A stretch of DNA of 64,000 nt from Hyphomicrobiales bacterium. GTDB lineage: Bacteria; Pseudomonadota; Alphaproteobacteria; Rhizobiales; Xanthobacteraceae. The notes under the pieces were generated by a model. The model was not told the origin of the DNA, did not search any database, and was given only the letters and a program-made list of their open reading frames with translations. A program made the position numbers and the translations under genes. Location: positions 95,837 through 159,836 of the forward strand of contig JACPOA010000035.1 in assembly GCA_016185205.1 (NCBI GenBank). The letters run 5' to 3'. This document shows, in pieces, positions 52,846 to 64,000 of this stretch (positions within the stretch are counted from its first letter, which is position 1; each line of letters starts with the position of its first letter).

Positions 52846-54039
52846 TTATCGGAAAGTCTTCCTCGGATCGAAGGCGTCGCGCACCGCTTCGCCGATGAAG
52901 ATCAACAGCGACAGCATCAGCGCGATGCTGAAGAACCCGGTCAGGCCCAGCCACGGCGCCTGCACATTGGCCTTGCCTTGGCTGAGCAGTTCGCCGAGCG
53001 ACGGCGAGCCGGGCGGCAGGCCGAAGCCGAGGAAGTCGAGCGCGGTCAACGTCATCACCGACGACGACAGGATGAACGGCAGGAACGTCATGGTCGCCAC
53101 CATGGCGTTCGGCAGCAGGTGGCGGAAGATGATGACCGCGTTCGAGACGCCGAGCGCGCGCGCGGCCATGATGTATTCGAAATTGCGTCCGCGCAGGAAT
53201 TCGGCGCGCACCAGGCCGACCAGCGAAACCCAGGAGAACAGCAGCAGGATGCCGAGCAGCACGAAAAAGCCCGGCACCAGCACCGAGGAGATGATCAGCA
53301 GCAGATAGAGCGAGGGGATCGAGGTCCAGATTTCGATGAAGCGCTGGAACAACAGGTCAACCCAGCCGCCGAAATAGCCCTGCACCGCGCCGGCGGCAAC
53401 GCCAATGACCGATGAGATGATCGTCAATGCCAGTCCGAACAGCACCGAGATGCGGAAGCCGTAGATCAGCCGCGCCACCACGTCGCGGCCGCCGTCATCC
53501 GTGCCGAGCCAGTTGGTCTCGACCTCATTACATTTGGCGAAATTGTTCTTGGCGGCGAAGGTGCAATCTTTCTCATTGAGCAGCCAGGTCGGCTTGGACG
53601 GAAACGGCGACGGCGGCTTGCTCACCTGCGTGTTGTAGGAGAAGCGGATCAGCGGCCAGACCACGGTGCCGCCTTCCTTGATGATCAATCCCATCAGATA
53701 GTCGTCGCGATAGTCGGCGGCGGTGCCGAACAGGTTCGGATCCTTGGCATCGCCGAACGCGGCGTCAGGATAGGTTACGACGGCGGGAAAGAATGAGCGG
53801 CCGTTGACGTGGATGTAGATCGGTTTGTCGTTGGCGATGAACTCCGCGAGCATCGAAATCACAAACATCGCCAAGAACACCCACAACGACCAATAGCCGC
53901 GGCGGTTGGCCTTGAAGTTGTCCCAGCGCCGCTTGTTGAGCGGCGAGATCGCGATCGCATGCCGCAGCGGCGGTACGATGAGACTGCCGGGTCCCGCCGC
54001 GGTGGTGTCGGGCGACTTGATACCGGCGCGCGCGTCCAC
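52846..54039 (-). CDS. yejE: peptide ABC transporter permease YejE
   Basis: A 397-residue inner-membrane permease. It has an N-terminal helix (RRGYWSLWVFLAMFVISMLA), the long periplasmic insert typical of YejE (about 60-185), then the BPD_transp domain with LGTDDGGRDVVARLIYGFRI and the EAA-like loop RAEFLRGRNFEYIMAARALG. It follows yejB by 1 base. The family imports peptides such as microcin C-like compounds. Confidence 0.95.
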   Translation of the reverse strand: MDARAGIKSPDTTAAGPGSLIVPPLRHAIAISPLNKRRWDNFKANRRGYWSLWVFLAMFVISMLAEFIANDKPIYIHVNGRSFFPAVVTYPDAAFGDAKDPNLFGTAADYRDDYLMGLIIKEGGTVVWPLIRFSYNTQVSKPPSPFPSKPTWLLNEKDCTFAAKNNFAKCNEVETNWLGTDDGGRDVVARLIYGFRISVLFGLALTIISSVIGVAAGAVQGYFGGWVDLLFQRFIEIWTSIPSLYLLLIISSVLVPGFFVLLGILLLFSWVSLVGLVRAEFLRGRNFEYIMAARALGVSNAVIIFRHLLPNAMVATMTFLPFILSSSVMTLTALDFLGFGLPPGSPSLGELLSQGKANVQAPWLGLTGFFSIALMLSLLIFIGEAVRDAFDPRKTFR

Positions 54040-54040
54040 C

Positions 54041-55153
54041 TCAGACCTCCCGCGTCTCGAAGTCGATGCGCGGATCGATCCACGTGTAAGTGAGATCGGA
54101 CAGCAGGTTCACCACCACGCCGATGAGCGAGAAGATGTAGAGCGTGGCGAACACCACCGGGTAGTCGCGGTTGAGCACGCTTTCGAAGCCGAGCAAGCCG
54201 AGCCCGTCGAGCGAAAAAATCGTCTCGATCAGCAGCGAGCCGGTGAAGAAGGCGTGCACGAAAGCGGACGGGAAACCGGCGATGACGATCAGCATGGCGT
54301 TGCGGAACACGTGACCGTACAGCACCTGGTTGCGCGAGCAGCCCTTGGCGCGGGCGGTGAGCACGTATTGCTTGCGGATTTCCTCCAGGAACGAGTTCTT
54401 GGTCAGCAGCGTCATGGTGGCGAAGGCCGACAGCGCCATCGAGATGATCGGCAGCGTGAGATGCCAGAAGTAATCGCCGATCTTCTGCCACCACGGCAGT
54501 TGCGCCCAGTTCTCGGAGTACAGGCCGCGCAACGGAAAGATATCGAAGAACGAACCGCCGGCGAACAATATGATCAGCAGGATCGCGAACAGGAAGCCGG
54601 GAATGGCATAGCCGACGATGATGACGCTCGAGGTCCACATGTCGAAGCGCGATCCGTCGTCGACCGCCTTTTTAATGCCGAGCGGAATCGAGATCAGATA
54701 GGTGAGCAGCGTCATCCAGATGCCGAGCGACATCGACACCGGCAGCTTCTCCTTGACCAGCTGCAGCACGCCGACGTCGCGGAAATAGCTCTTGCCGAAA
54801 TCGAAGCGGATGTAATTCCACAGCATCAGGCCGAAGCGCTCATAGGCCGGCTTGTCGAAGCCGAACTGCGTTTCCAGCTTCTTGATGAATTCCGGGTCGA
54901 GGCCCTGCGCGCCGCGATATTTGGAATTGACGGCATCCACCTGCGAGCCGCCCTGCACGCCGCGATTGCCGAAGTCGCCGCCGGGCGAGCCGGAAATGCG
55001 CGAGGTCGCGCCGGTGTCGCTGCCGGTGAGCTTGGCGATCACCTGCTCGACCGGGCCGCCGGGCGCGAACTGCACTACGACGAAGGCCACCAGCATGATG
55101 CCGAACATGGTCGGGATCATGAACAGGATGCGGCGGATGATATAGGCGGTCAT
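54041..55153 (-). CDS. yejB: peptide ABC transporter permease YejB
   Basis: A 370-residue permease of six helices. N-terminal [20 protein letters not shown], central [20 protein letters not shown] and the EAA loop [20 protein letters not shown] mark YejB. A hairpin at 55245-55271 separates it from the solute-binding genes, so expression between the two parts may differ. Confidence 0.95.
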   Translation of the reverse strand: MTAYIIRRILFMIPTMFGIMLVAFVVVQFAPGGPVEQVIAKLTGSDTGATSRISGSPGGDFGNRGVQGGSQVDAVNSKYRGAQGLDPEFIKKLETQFGFDKPAYERFGLMLWNYIRFDFGKSYFRDVGVLQLVKEKLPVSMSLGIWMTLLTYLISIPLGIKKAVDDGSRFDMWTSSVIIVGYAIPGFLFAILLIILFAGGSFFDIFPLRGLYSENWAQLPWWQKIGDYFWHLTLPIISMALSAFATMTLLTKNSFLEEIRKQYVLTARAKGCSRNQVLYGHVFRNAMLIVIAGFPSAFVHAFFTGSLLIETIFSLDGLGLLGFESVLNRDYPVVFATLYIFSLIGVVVNLLSDLTYTWIDPRIDFETREV

Positions 55154-55244
55154 TTTTCAGAGTTTCCGGCGTTCTCGGTGTCATGCCCGCGCTGGTCGCG
55201 AGCATCCAAGTCTGTCTTATGACATATCGGCAACATAAAGACGT

Positions 55245-55271
55245 GTATGGCCGGAACAAGTCCGGCCATAC
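55245..55271 (-). terminator. hairpin between the yejA-like genes and yejB
   Basis: GTATGGCCGGA and TCCGGCCATAC form a perfect 11-bp stem with 5 loop bases, 8 bases after the second yejA-like stop and about 90 bases before yejB. It may reduce readthrough so that binding proteins outnumber permeases, or protect the upstream mRNA end. Confidence 0.6.
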
Positions 55272-55278
55272 GTTCTAC

Positions 55279-57138
55279 CTAGCCTTTCTGCTCCAGCTTC
55301 GCCGCCTTATCCTTGTCGTACCACCAGGTTTCCGGAATGCCGCGGAAGTAGCGCGGTTTGGCGGCCGGGCGTCCGAACAGGTCCCAATAGGCGATCCAGT
55401 GCGACGCTTTGTACCAGTGCGGAATCCAGTAGCGCCCGGCGCGGATGACGCGGTCGAGCGCCCGGCAGGCGGTCGTCAGTTCGGCCCTGCTCTTGGCGGC
55501 GATGATGATATCGACCAGCGCATCGATCGCGGGGTCGGCGATGCCGGCAAGGTTCTGCGAGCCCTTGGTGGCGGCGGCCTGCGATGAAAAATAGCTGCGC
55601 AGCGAATCGCCCGGCGTCTCGGAAAAACCGAAGCGCTGCACGGTGATGTCGAAATCGAAGCCGTCGACGCGGGCGCGGTACTGCACCGGGTCGACGATGC
55701 GCAACGTTGCTTCGATGCCGAGCGTAACGAGATTTCTAATGTAGGTCTGATGGTGCGGCGTGAATGTCGGCTCGTCGATCAGGAATTCGATGACGACCGG
55801 CTGACCGTTCGGCAAGGCGCGCTTGCCGTTGTTCAGCACAATGCCGGCATCGCCCAGCAATAGATTGGCACGCCGCAGCCAGCGGCGGTCCTGGCCTGAA
55901 CCGTCGGTCACCGGCGGCAGATAAGCTTCGCCGAACACGTCATCCGGCACCTTACCGCGGAACGGCTCCAGCAGCGCCAGTTCGGCGGCGTCCGGCTTAC
56001 CCTTCGCCATCATCGTCGAGTTCTGGAACACCGAATGCGTGCGCTGGTAGGAGCCGTACATGATGTTCTTGTTGGTCCATTCGAAATCGAAGGCGTCGAT
56101 CAACGCCTCGCGCAGCCGGCGGTCCTTGAACTTCTCACGCCGGGTATTGATGAACCAGCCTTGCGCACCGGACGGCGTATCGTCGTCGAGCACATCGCGC
56201 TTGACGCGGCCGTCCTTGAAAGCGGGAAAATCGTAGCGCGTCGCCCAGACGCGCGAGGTGAACTCCTCGCGGAACAGATAGCTCTTGGCGGTGAAGCCGA
56301 CGAACGCGACCTCGCGGTCGCGGAAATATTCGTAGCGCATGGTGTCGAAATTGCTCTGGCCGCGCGCCACCGCCAAGTCGGCCCCCCACCAGTCCTTGAC
56401 GCGCTCAAACTCGATGAAATGCCCGACCTCGACACGGCCGACTCGATAGGGCCCGCTGCCCAGCGGAACGTCCAGCGTGGACTGGTCGAACTCCTGTTTG
56501 GAATAATAAGCCTTCGAGAAGATCGGCAGACCGGCGACGAACAGCGGCACGTCGCGCCCGCGCTTGTCGGCAAAGCGCACCACGACAGTGCGATCGTCGA
56601 CCGCTTCCGCGCCTTTGAAGTCGCGCAGCTGCTGGGTGATGATCGGGTGGCCCTTGTCCTTCAACGTCGCCAGCGACCAGGCCACGTCATTCGCGGTGAG
56701 CGGAGAACCATCGTGGAATTTGGCTTCCGGCCGCAAACTGAAGCGATAGGTCAGCCCGTCGTCCGAGATTTGTACGCTGCGCGCGGCCATGCCGTACATG
56801 GCGTCGGGTTCGTCGCCCGAGCGTACCATGAGCGTGGCGAAGGTCAGGCCCATGCCGTAGACGCCTTCGCCCTTAAGGATATAAGCATTGAGCGAATTGA
56901 AGGTGAGGAACGAACCGTTATAGCCGCGGCTACTGACGGCCTCCGAATAGACGCCGCCCTTGGGCGCATTGGGATCGACGTAATTAAAGTGCGGAAAATC
57001 TGCCGGGTATTTCAGATCGCCGAATGCCGACATGCCGTGGCGTTCGACAGCTTGAGCGCCTGCCGGAATCACCAGATGCCGGCCAGCGGCAGCCGCGCCT
57101 GCGATGACGCCCAACGCGCGACGGCGGCTCAATCGCAT
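55279..57138 (-). CDS. YejA-type peptide-binding protein (second copy)
   Basis: A 619-residue SBP family 5 periplasmic protein. Twin-arginine-like start MRLSRRRALGVIAGAAAAG, then the family order: FGDLKYPADFPHFNYVDPNA, PKGG, GLTFATLMVRS, the binding-domain start and FHDGSPLTANDVAWSLATLK. C terminus GIPETWWYDKDKAAKLEQKG. A GTG at 57147 overlapping the previous stop (GTGA) is an alternative start. It is shorter than, but clearly a paralogue of, the gene upstream. Confidence 0.92.
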   Translation of the reverse strand: MRLSRRRALGVIAGAAAAGRHLVIPAGAQAVERHGMSAFGDLKYPADFPHFNYVDPNAPKGGVYSEAVSSRGYNGSFLTFNSLNAYILKGEGVYGMGLTFATLMVRSGDEPDAMYGMAARSVQISDDGLTYRFSLRPEAKFHDGSPLTANDVAWSLATLKDKGHPIITQQLRDFKGAEAVDDRTVVVRFADKRGRDVPLFVAGLPIFSKAYYSKQEFDQSTLDVPLGSGPYRVGRVEVGHFIEFERVKDWWGADLAVARGQSNFDTMRYEYFRDREVAFVGFTAKSYLFREEFTSRVWATRYDFPAFKDGRVKRDVLDDDTPSGAQGWFINTRREKFKDRRLREALIDAFDFEWTNKNIMYGSYQRTHSVFQNSTMMAKGKPDAAELALLEPFRGKVPDDVFGEAYLPPVTDGSGQDRRWLRRANLLLGDAGIVLNNGKRALPNGQPVVIEFLIDEPTFTPHHQTYIRNLVTLGIEATLRIVDPVQYRARVDGFDFDITVQRFGFSETPGDSLRSYFSSQAAATKGSQNLAGIADPAIDALVDIIIAAKSRAELTTACRALDRVIRAGRYWIPHWYKASHWIAYWDLFGRPAAKPRYFRGIPETWWYDKDKAAKLEQKG

Positions 57139-57143
57139 CAGCG

Positions 57144-59033
<1,890 letters not shown>

Positions 59034-59192
59034 GCCAGCATTCTCCGGCGCGCGTGAAACACGAGTCAGAACGCAATCGCCGGAGATTATGTCGGTTTTT
59101 CGGTCCACCACCAGCGGCCGGACGCCATGGCCTCAGCCGCGGCGGTCAAATTTGCGTGGCCAAACGCCGCAACCGGCTCCCGCACTAACGCA

Positions 59193-59216
59193 GCGGCCGG
59201 GCAAACACCCGGCCGC
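59193..59216 (-). terminator. hairpin after the cytochrome c gene
   Basis: GCGGCCGGG, six bases, CCCGGCCGC: a perfect 9-bp stem 21 bases past the cytochrome stop. There is no clear T tract. Confidence 0.45.
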
Positions 59217-59236
59217 ATTGGAGAAAAATCGCTGGA

Positions 59237-59797
59237 TTATTTCTTGGGGGCTTCCGCCGCCTTGGGCAGCGGCGCCGGGCTGTCGGCCTGGGCGCGCAGA
59301 TAGCCGATCAGGTCGGCGCGCTGGCTGTCGCGCGCCAGGCCGGCGAAGCTCATCGCCGTGCCCGGGACGTAGCCGCGCGGATTGGCCAGGAACTTGTTGA
59401 GGTCGTCGTAGCTCCAGTTGCCGCCCTTGGCCTTCATGGCGGGCGAATAGTTGAAGCCGGCCACGGAGGCCTTCGGACGGCCGACGATACCCCACAGGTT
59501 GGGACCGACCCGATTGGGGCCGCCCTTCTCGAAGGTGTGGCAGGCCGCGCACTGCTTGACGGTCGCCTGGCCCTTTTCGGCCGAGGCCGCGGCCATCAGC
59601 ACTTCGATCGGCTGCTCCGGCTCCTTGGCCACGCTGGCCGGACCGCCCGCGGCATGATCCTGGACGACGATCGCATAGCCCGGCTTCGCCGGTTTCTCGG
59701 GGGCGAAAATGGCGCCGGCGCCGATATTGAGCGCGAGCACGATCAGGCAGGTGCCAAGGATGGCGCCGAGGATTTTATTGAGTTCGAAGGAGTTCAT
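59237..59797 (-). CDS. membrane-anchored class I cytochrome c
   Basis: A 186-residue protein. An uncleaved N-terminal helix (LGAILGTCLIVLALNIGAGA) anchors it in the membrane, a linker follows, and the cytochrome domain (about 75-175) has the heme-binding CAACH in KQCAACHTFEKGGPNRVGPN, with the axial Met in PGTAMSFAGL. This is the CycM/cytochrome c552 type that connects the bc1 complex with terminal oxidases in alphaproteobacteria. Confidence 0.94.
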   Translation of the reverse strand: MNSFELNKILGAILGTCLIVLALNIGAGAIFAPEKPAKPGYAIVVQDHAAGGPASVAKEPEQPIEVLMAAASAEKGQATVKQCAACHTFEKGGPNRVGPNLWGIVGRPKASVAGFNYSPAMKAKGGNWSYDDLNKFLANPRGYVPGTAMSFAGLARDSQRADLIGYLRAQADSPAPLPKAAEAPKK

Positions 59798-59942
59798 CGG
59801 AAAACGGCTCCCGGAGGGGCGTTAGGCGATACAGGACGGGTGGCGGACGAATACCGGTTTGCTTGCTTTATGGCAACCCGTATAAGCGCGGCGACTGTTC
59901 GACATTCGTCATGTCCGGCCAGTGAGCCTGCCGTCGAAACCG

Positions 59943-60668
59943 ATGTCCAAGACCATTATCCTCATCCCGGCCCGCATGGCCTCCACCCGCCTGCCCGGCA
60001 AGCCGCTGGCCGATATTCACGGGCTTCCGATGATCGTGCACGTGCTGCGCCGCGCGCAGGCCGCTCACATCGGGGAAGCGGTGGTGGCGACCGATTCGGA
60101 GGCGATCCAGTCGGCGGTGGAAAAGTCGGGTGGCCGGGCGATCATGACCGGTGGTCATGTTTCCGGCTCCGACCGCATCTTCGAGGCGCTGGAGGCGCTC
60201 GATCCCGAGCACCGTTTCGAGATCGTGGTCAATGTGCAGGGCGACCTGCCGACCATCGACCCGGCCGACATCCGCGCGGCGCTGGCGCCGCTGGTCGACC
60301 CCGCCGTCGATATCGCCACGCTCGCCGCCGTCATCGTCGATCCGGCCGAGCGCAGCAATCCGAACGTGGTCAAGGCGATCGGCACGCCCGTGACAACCAG
60401 CCGCTTGCGCGCCGTCACCTTCACGCGCGCTGATGCGACCGGCCCGGGGCCGCACTTTCACCACATTGGGCTTTACGCCTACCGGCGCGCGGCACTGACG
60501 CGTTTCGTCAAGCTGCCGCCGTCCGCCAACGAGCAGCGCGAGAAGCTCGAGCAGCTGCGTGCGCTCGATGCCGGCATGCGCATCGATGTGGCGATCGTCA
60601 AAAGCGTACCGCTCGGCGTCGATACGCCGGAGGAACTGGCCAAGGCGCGGACGATGCTCGCCGGTTGA
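59943..60668 (+). CDS. kdsB: 3-deoxy-manno-octulosonate cytidylyltransferase
   Basis: Activates Kdo with CTP for lipopolysaccharide synthesis. The 241-residue protein has the nucleotidyltransferase start [49 protein letters not shown] and [21 protein letters not shown] use the ATG at 59943 (MSKTII), not the GTG 21 bases upstream. It diverges from the cytochrome gene and is followed by pheA. Confidence 0.95.
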   Translation: MSKTIILIPARMASTRLPGKPLADIHGLPMIVHVLRRAQAAHIGEAVVATDSEAIQSAVEKSGGRAIMTGGHVSGSDRIFEALEALDPEHRFEIVVNVQGDLPTIDPADIRAALAPLVDPAVDIATLAAVIVDPAERSNPNVVKAIGTPVTTSRLRAVTFTRADATGPGPHFHHIGLYAYRRAALTRFVKLPPSANEQREKLEQLRALDAGMRIDVAIVKSVPLGVDTPEELAKARTMLAG

Positions 60669-60720
60669 CTTGGGCCGGAAGGTCCGCGTACGGATCGGGA
60701 CTTAATGCGGGTATAAAATC

Positions 60721-61578
60721 ATGGCGAAGAAAAAAATCATTTTTCAGGGCGAAGCGGGGGCAAATTCGCATCTCGCCTGCCAGCAGGCCTACCCGGATCA
60801 CGAGCCGGTGCCCTGCCCGACCTTCGAGGATTGCTTCGCCGCGCTGACAAGCGGCGACGTCGATCTCGGCATGATCCCGATCGAGAATTCGATCGCCGGC
60901 CGCGTCGCCGACATTCATCACCTGATGCCGGACTCCGGCCTGCACATCATCGCCGAGTGGTTTCTGCCGATCCGCAATCAGCTGATAGCGCCCAAGGGCG
61001 CCAGCCTGCGGTCTATCAAGACGGTGGAGAGCCACGTGATGGCGCTCGGCCAGTGCCGCGGCATGATCCGCGAATTGAAGCTCAAGCCGATCGTCGCCGC
61101 CGATACCGCCGGCTCCGCGCGCGAAGTGGCCGAGAGCAAGGACATCAGCCGCGCGGCAATCGCCTCGCGGCTGGCCGCTGAGATCTACGGTCTCGATATC
61201 CTGAAGGAAAATGTCGAGGACGAATCGCATTCGACCACGCGTTTCGTCGTGCTGTCGCCCGAGAAGAAGTGGGCGCAGCCCGGCCAGGGCAAGGTCGTCA
61301 CCACCTTCGTGTTCCGGGTGCGCAACCTGCCGGCCGCGCTCTACAAGGCGCTCGGCGGCTTCGCCACCAACGGCGTCAACATGACCAAGCTCGAGAGCTA
61401 TATGGTGGGCGGCAATTTCTTCGCCACGCAATTCTATGCCGACGTCGAGGGCCACCCCGACGATCGCGCGCTGGTATTCGCGCTGGAAGAGCTCGCCTTC
61501 TTCTCCAAGGAGCTGACCATCCTCGGCGTCTATCCGGCGCATCCGTTCCGCGACACGTTCAAGGAAGATAAGGACTGA
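60721..61578 (+). CDS. pheA: prephenate dehydratase
   Basis: Converts prephenate to phenylpyruvate in phenylalanine synthesis. The 285-residue monofunctional enzyme begins KKIIFQGEAGANSHLACQQA, has the catalytic TRF motif in HSTTRFVVLS (about 174-183) and a C-terminal ACT regulatory domain (about 195-275) with KLESYMVGGNFFATQFYADV. No chorismate mutase domain. It is 52 bases after kdsB. Confidence 0.96.
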   Translation: MAKKKIIFQGEAGANSHLACQQAYPDHEPVPCPTFEDCFAALTSGDVDLGMIPIENSIAGRVADIHHLMPDSGLHIIAEWFLPIRNQLIAPKGASLRSIKTVESHVMALGQCRGMIRELKLKPIVAADTAGSAREVAESKDISRAAIASRLAAEIYGLDILKENVEDESHSTTRFVVLSPEKKWAQPGQGKVVTTFVFRVRNLPAALYKALGGFATNGVNMTKLESYMVGGNFFATQFYADVEGHPDDRALVFALEELAFFSKELTILGVYPAHPFRDTFKEDKD

Positions 61579-61583
61579 GACGG

Positions 61584-61751
61584 CTACTTCCGTTTATCTT
61601 GTTGAATCTCAGTCTTGATCTCGTCCGCCTTCGCCTCCAGCTCGTGGCCGAGTGCCTCTAATTTATCCGCCCCTTCGCGTTGAGTTTTTGCGAGGCCTAG
61701 CACACGCTTTGCCTTACCCATAAAGTATTGGACGTGCTTTTCAGCAAACAT
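61584..61751 (-). CDS. 55-residue helical small protein
   Basis: MFAEKHVQYFMGKAKRVLGL onward, ending IQQDKRK, with TAG at 61584. The sequence is strongly charged and heptad-like (KLEALGHELEAKADEIKTEI), fitting a small coiled coil or DNA/RNA-associated helix. It is convergent with pheA, its stop only 6 bases from that of pheA. No family recognised; codon use looks less GC-biased than pheA. Confidence 0.5.
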   Translation of the reverse strand: MFAEKHVQYFMGKAKRVLGLAKTQREGADKLEALGHELEAKADEIKTEIQQDKRK

Positions 61752-61899
61752 TTGGTTCCCAGCCTTTCGATTCCAGACGGGAGAACGACCGGTCTCTCAG
61801 CCACCGACGCCTATGGATAAGCCTTGGCCGATGATGTCTCTAACGTATGTATGCTACGCCCAAATTGCGAGTCGGATGCGGATTTTATCGACGTCACGA

Positions 61900-62433
61900 T
61901 CAATGCAATTTTTGCCGAGATGGAGCGGGCTGACCCAAGGTGTCGGAATACAGCTCATCGACGGTCAGAATGATCCCGTTGATGAGCTGACTGAGGGATC
62001 GACATTCATCTATTCCGTATTTCGGAGATCGCGTTTTAATTGATCGTTTGGTTTGCGGCTTTTTGATTCTTACCGGTTTCCAGCTGCCTCTAACAAGGCG
62101 AAGAAGGAAGGCGTTCGTTTTCGGGTCTCTCAGCCAAGTGCCGTGAGCGAGCAAGTCCCGCTGGGTCGTTGCGGAAAGCAGCGACTTCCGTAAACGGATA
62201 AGATCGACACCTGTTTTGACGTTTTTCAGGCTGACCAAATCGCAGATGAGATCGAACTGGTCCATGGCGCGGGGGTCTCTGGGCACCAGGCGGCTGAGTA
62301 TTTTAGTGACGTGCAAAATGTCATAGATGATCAAACCAAGCCGCCATTCCACGTATGAGTGGGAGAAAATGACGCGCCCGATCTCGGGCAAGTCTCGAAC
62401 GACCGGCACATCGCGCGGGTGAAGATTTTTCAT
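61900..62433 (-). CDS. hypothetical protein
   Basis: A 177-residue protein from the ATG at 62433 (MKNLHPRDVP); the frame is open to 62499. The first part (IFSHSYVEWRLGLIIYDILH) and the middle (LVSLKNVKTGVDLIRLRKSL, RDLLAHGTWLRD) look helical, rather like abortive-infection/HEPN-type helical proteins, but no catalytic motif is certain. Codon use is poorer in GC than its neighbours, suggesting transfer. The 150 bases after it (61752-61899) and the roughly 260 upstream (62434-62694) contain nothing I can support. Confidence 0.55.
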   Translation of the reverse strand: MKNLHPRDVPVVRDLPEIGRVIFSHSYVEWRLGLIIYDILHVTKILSRLVPRDPRAMDQFDLICDLVSLKNVKTGVDLIRLRKSLLSATTQRDLLAHGTWLRDPKTNAFLLRLVRGSWKPVRIKKPQTKRSIKTRSPKYGIDECRSLSQLINGIILTVDELYSDTLGQPAPSRQKLH

Positions 62434-62694
62434 GCCTGTAATATCCGATCCGATAAAAGACCCTAGGCTTCTACAGGGTTCCTGGGAACGCCATTGCACA
62501 AGCCTATCGGAACGCAGCTAACGAGTCCTTTAATTAGAACACCGGAGCCTAACTCTGCAACGTCAAAAGCTCGACGATGGTTCCTGGCGATAAACGAGCA
62601 TTCGGGCCACTACCTGGACTTCCGCGTGAACAAAAAATCGACTTGATCTCCACCCCTGCACCAGCCGCAGCGGCCGCCATGCGACCATAGCGCG

Positions 62695-63822
62695 CTAGCT
62701 GCGCTCGCGTTCGTAACGCGCGACAAACTTCGGCGACAGCTTGCGCAGCCGCTCGAGATCGATGCGGCCCGAGCGCGTGATGTAGCTCATGGCAAAGTCG
62801 ACTGGCTTGAGCGCCATGTGCTCGGCGAAATGCTCGTACCATTGCGCGCTGCCGTTGGCGCCGGTCACCAGCTTTTCCAGAATCGGCCGCCGCGCCGCCT
62901 CGTAGGCTGAAAGCGCCGCGCTGAGGTCGCGCGGTTGCGCCACCAGCGCCTTGTCGAGCGCGATGGCATCTTCCATCGCCAGCCGCGTGCCGGAACCGAT
63001 GGAGAAATGCGCGGTGTGCAGCGCATCGCCGATCAGCACGCGATTGGCGTGCGACCAGCGCGCGTTGTGCACCAGCGGGAACTGCCGCCAGATCGAATTG
63101 TTGGAGATCAGCGCATGGCCGTCGAGCGCTTCGGCAAAGACGCGCTCGCAGGTCGCGCTCGCCTCCGGCTCGCTCATGCTCGCAAAGCCGGCGCGCTCGA
63201 AGGTCGCCGCGTCGACCTCGACGATGAAGGTGCTCAGCTCCGGCGTAAAGCGGTAATGATGCGCGTTGAACGATCCGAGCTCGGTCTGGATGAAAGTCTG
63301 CGTCAACGTCTCGAAGCGCTTGGTGGTGCCGAACCAGGCGAAGCGGTTGGTCATATAATCGACGCTGGCGCCGAACTCGTCGCTCAGACTGCGCCGCACC
63401 AGCGAGTTCACGCCGTCGGCACCGACCACCAGATCGAAGCCGTCGAGTTCGGACAAATCCTTCACAGCGCGCCGATAGGCCAGCTCGACGCCGACCGAGC
63501 GCGCCCGCTCCTGCAACAGTTGCAGCAGCTTGAGCCGTCCGATCGCGGCAAAGCCGACGCCGTCGATGACGATGCGCTCGCCGCGCAGAACGAGCGCGAT
63601 ATCGCTCCACGATTCCATGCGCGGGACGATGGCCGCATAGGTCTGCTCGTCGTCGTCGCGCAAGAACTCGAGCGCGCGGTCGGAGAACACCACGCCGAAG
63701 CCAAAGGTGGCGTCGGCCGGGTTCTGCTCGATGACGGTAACGTCCGCGGTGGGCGCGCGGCGTTTGATCAGATAGCCGAGATAGAGGCCGGCCGGACCGG
63801 CCCCGAGAATGGCAATACGCAT
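62695..63822 (-). CDS. FAD-dependent monooxygenase
   Basis: A 375-residue flavoprotein hydroxylase. FAD-binding motifs: GxGxxG as ILGAGPAGLYLGYLIKRRAP, a DG motif in VVGADGVNSLVRRSL, and the C-terminal GD motif RVLIGDALHTAHFSIGSGTR. It resembles the FAD domains of salicylyl-CoA 5-hydroxylase and 2-aminobenzoyl-CoA monooxygenases, so an aromatic CoA thioester substrate is possible. It stands alone here, followed by the IS630-type transposase end. Confidence 0.85.
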   Translation of the reverse strand: MRIAILGAGPAGLYLGYLIKRRAPTADVTVIEQNPADATFGFGVVFSDRALEFLRDDDEQTYAAIVPRMESWSDIALVLRGERIVIDGVGFAAIGRLKLLQLLQERARSVGVELAYRRAVKDLSELDGFDLVVGADGVNSLVRRSLSDEFGASVDYMTNRFAWFGTTKRFETLTQTFIQTELGSFNAHHYRFTPELSTFIVEVDAATFERAGFASMSEPEASATCERVFAEALDGHALISNNSIWRQFPLVHNARWSHANRVLIGDALHTAHFSIGSGTRLAMEDAIALDKALVAQPRDLSAALSAYEAARRPILEKLVTGANGSAQWYEHFAEHMALKPVDFAMSYITRSGRIDLERLRKLSPKFVARYERERS

Positions 63823-63860
63823 AGGCTTAGTCTCTCAGAACGCTCGTCCCCGCGAAAGCG

Positions 63861-64000
63861 CTAGTGGATCGACTCTAACACTTGGCGCCCTCTTTTGACG
63901 GCGGCAAGGATTTTACGCGGCTTGGCGGTCCAGACGAAGGGCTTTGGCTCATGATTGGCTTCGTCGATAAAGCGGAGGATTGCGGCCTGCAGTTCGGCGA
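63861..64000 (-). mobile_element. IS630-family transposase, C-terminal end
   Basis: On the minus strand the frame entering from the window edge reads AELQAAILRFIDEANHEPKP then FVWTAKPRKILAAVKRGR and stops with TAG at 63861-63863. The pattern FID..N..PKPFVWTA is the C-terminal end of IS630-type DDE transposases. Only about 46 residues are within the window, so completeness cannot be judged. No terminal repeat is identified. Confidence 0.8.

Overview
The window reads as chromosomal DNA of a GC-rich alphaproteobacterium of the order Hyphomicrobiales, most like the Nitrobacteraceae/Xanthobacteraceae (Bradyrhizobium, Rhodopseudomonas, Pseudolabrys relatives). The grounds are the order rpmH-rnpA-yidC-engB-argB-HAD-dapD-dapE-truA-fmt-def-rmuC-recR-ybaB-dnaX-ffs, a complete Tad/Cpa pilus locus, a YejABEF peptide importer with Tat-type signal peptides, and the REP-like palindromes usual in these genomes. 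The species cannot be named from this sequence alone.

Layout. 1-2319: rpmH end, rnpA, yidC. 2433-5640: accessory patch with a broken zinc-ribbon/PIN-like gene, REP-type repeats, a Phd/PIN toxin-antitoxin pair and a helix-turn-helix protein interrupted in frame by a palindromic repeat. 5646-9015: engB, argB, a double DUF1036 protein, a HAD nucleotidase. 9016-12127: a small accessory island (TorF-type porin, broken small SET protein, a seven-helix membrane protein fused to a SET domain, XRE regulator), bounded by a duplicated 3' end of the HAD gene. 12306-19091: hupE, dapD, a 56-residue DUF1902-like protein, dapE, truA, a PNPOx-like protein, fmt, vapBC, def. 19208-24532: rmuC, ampG, recR, ybaB, a frameshifted dnaX and the SRP RNA. 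24632-27757: HIT protein, a nitrilase-fold protein lacking part of its active site, nudC, a PfkB kinase. 27759-30699: a sulfur operon (rhodanese, YeeE/YedE transporter, tiny Cys-rich protein) with a divergent Lrp-type regulator.

30701-46048 is the Tad pilus region: two TadE/TadG-like pseudopilins and a secretin-N-domain-only protein, a sterol desaturase, flp pilin, cpaA prepilin peptidase, an inserted radical SAM/SPASM plus membrane-anchored creatininase pair, then cpaBCDEF-tadBC and tadD. 46191-49645: an acyl-CoA dehydrogenase-fold enzyme, an M17 aminopeptidase and an NlpC/P60 protein in one run. 49642-59033: a DsbA-like protein and the yej operon with two tandem solute-binding proteins and a toxin-antitoxin pair inserted between yejE and yejF. 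59237-64000: membrane-anchored cytochrome c, kdsB, pheA, two orphan proteins, an FAD monooxygenase and the end of an IS630-type transposase.

The best candidate for something undescribed is the 9.0-12.1 kb island. Two of its genes share an almost identical promoter carrying the palindrome ACTATAGT, one copy lies in front of the island's own XRE regulator, and the central protein joins a seven-helix membrane domain to a SET methyltransferase domain. The second is the radical SAM plus creatininase pair embedded in the pilus locus. Several genes carry visible lesions: a 23-bp tandem duplication, single-base frameshifts in a SET gene and in dnaX, and an apparent in-frame deletion in the nitrilase-fold gene.
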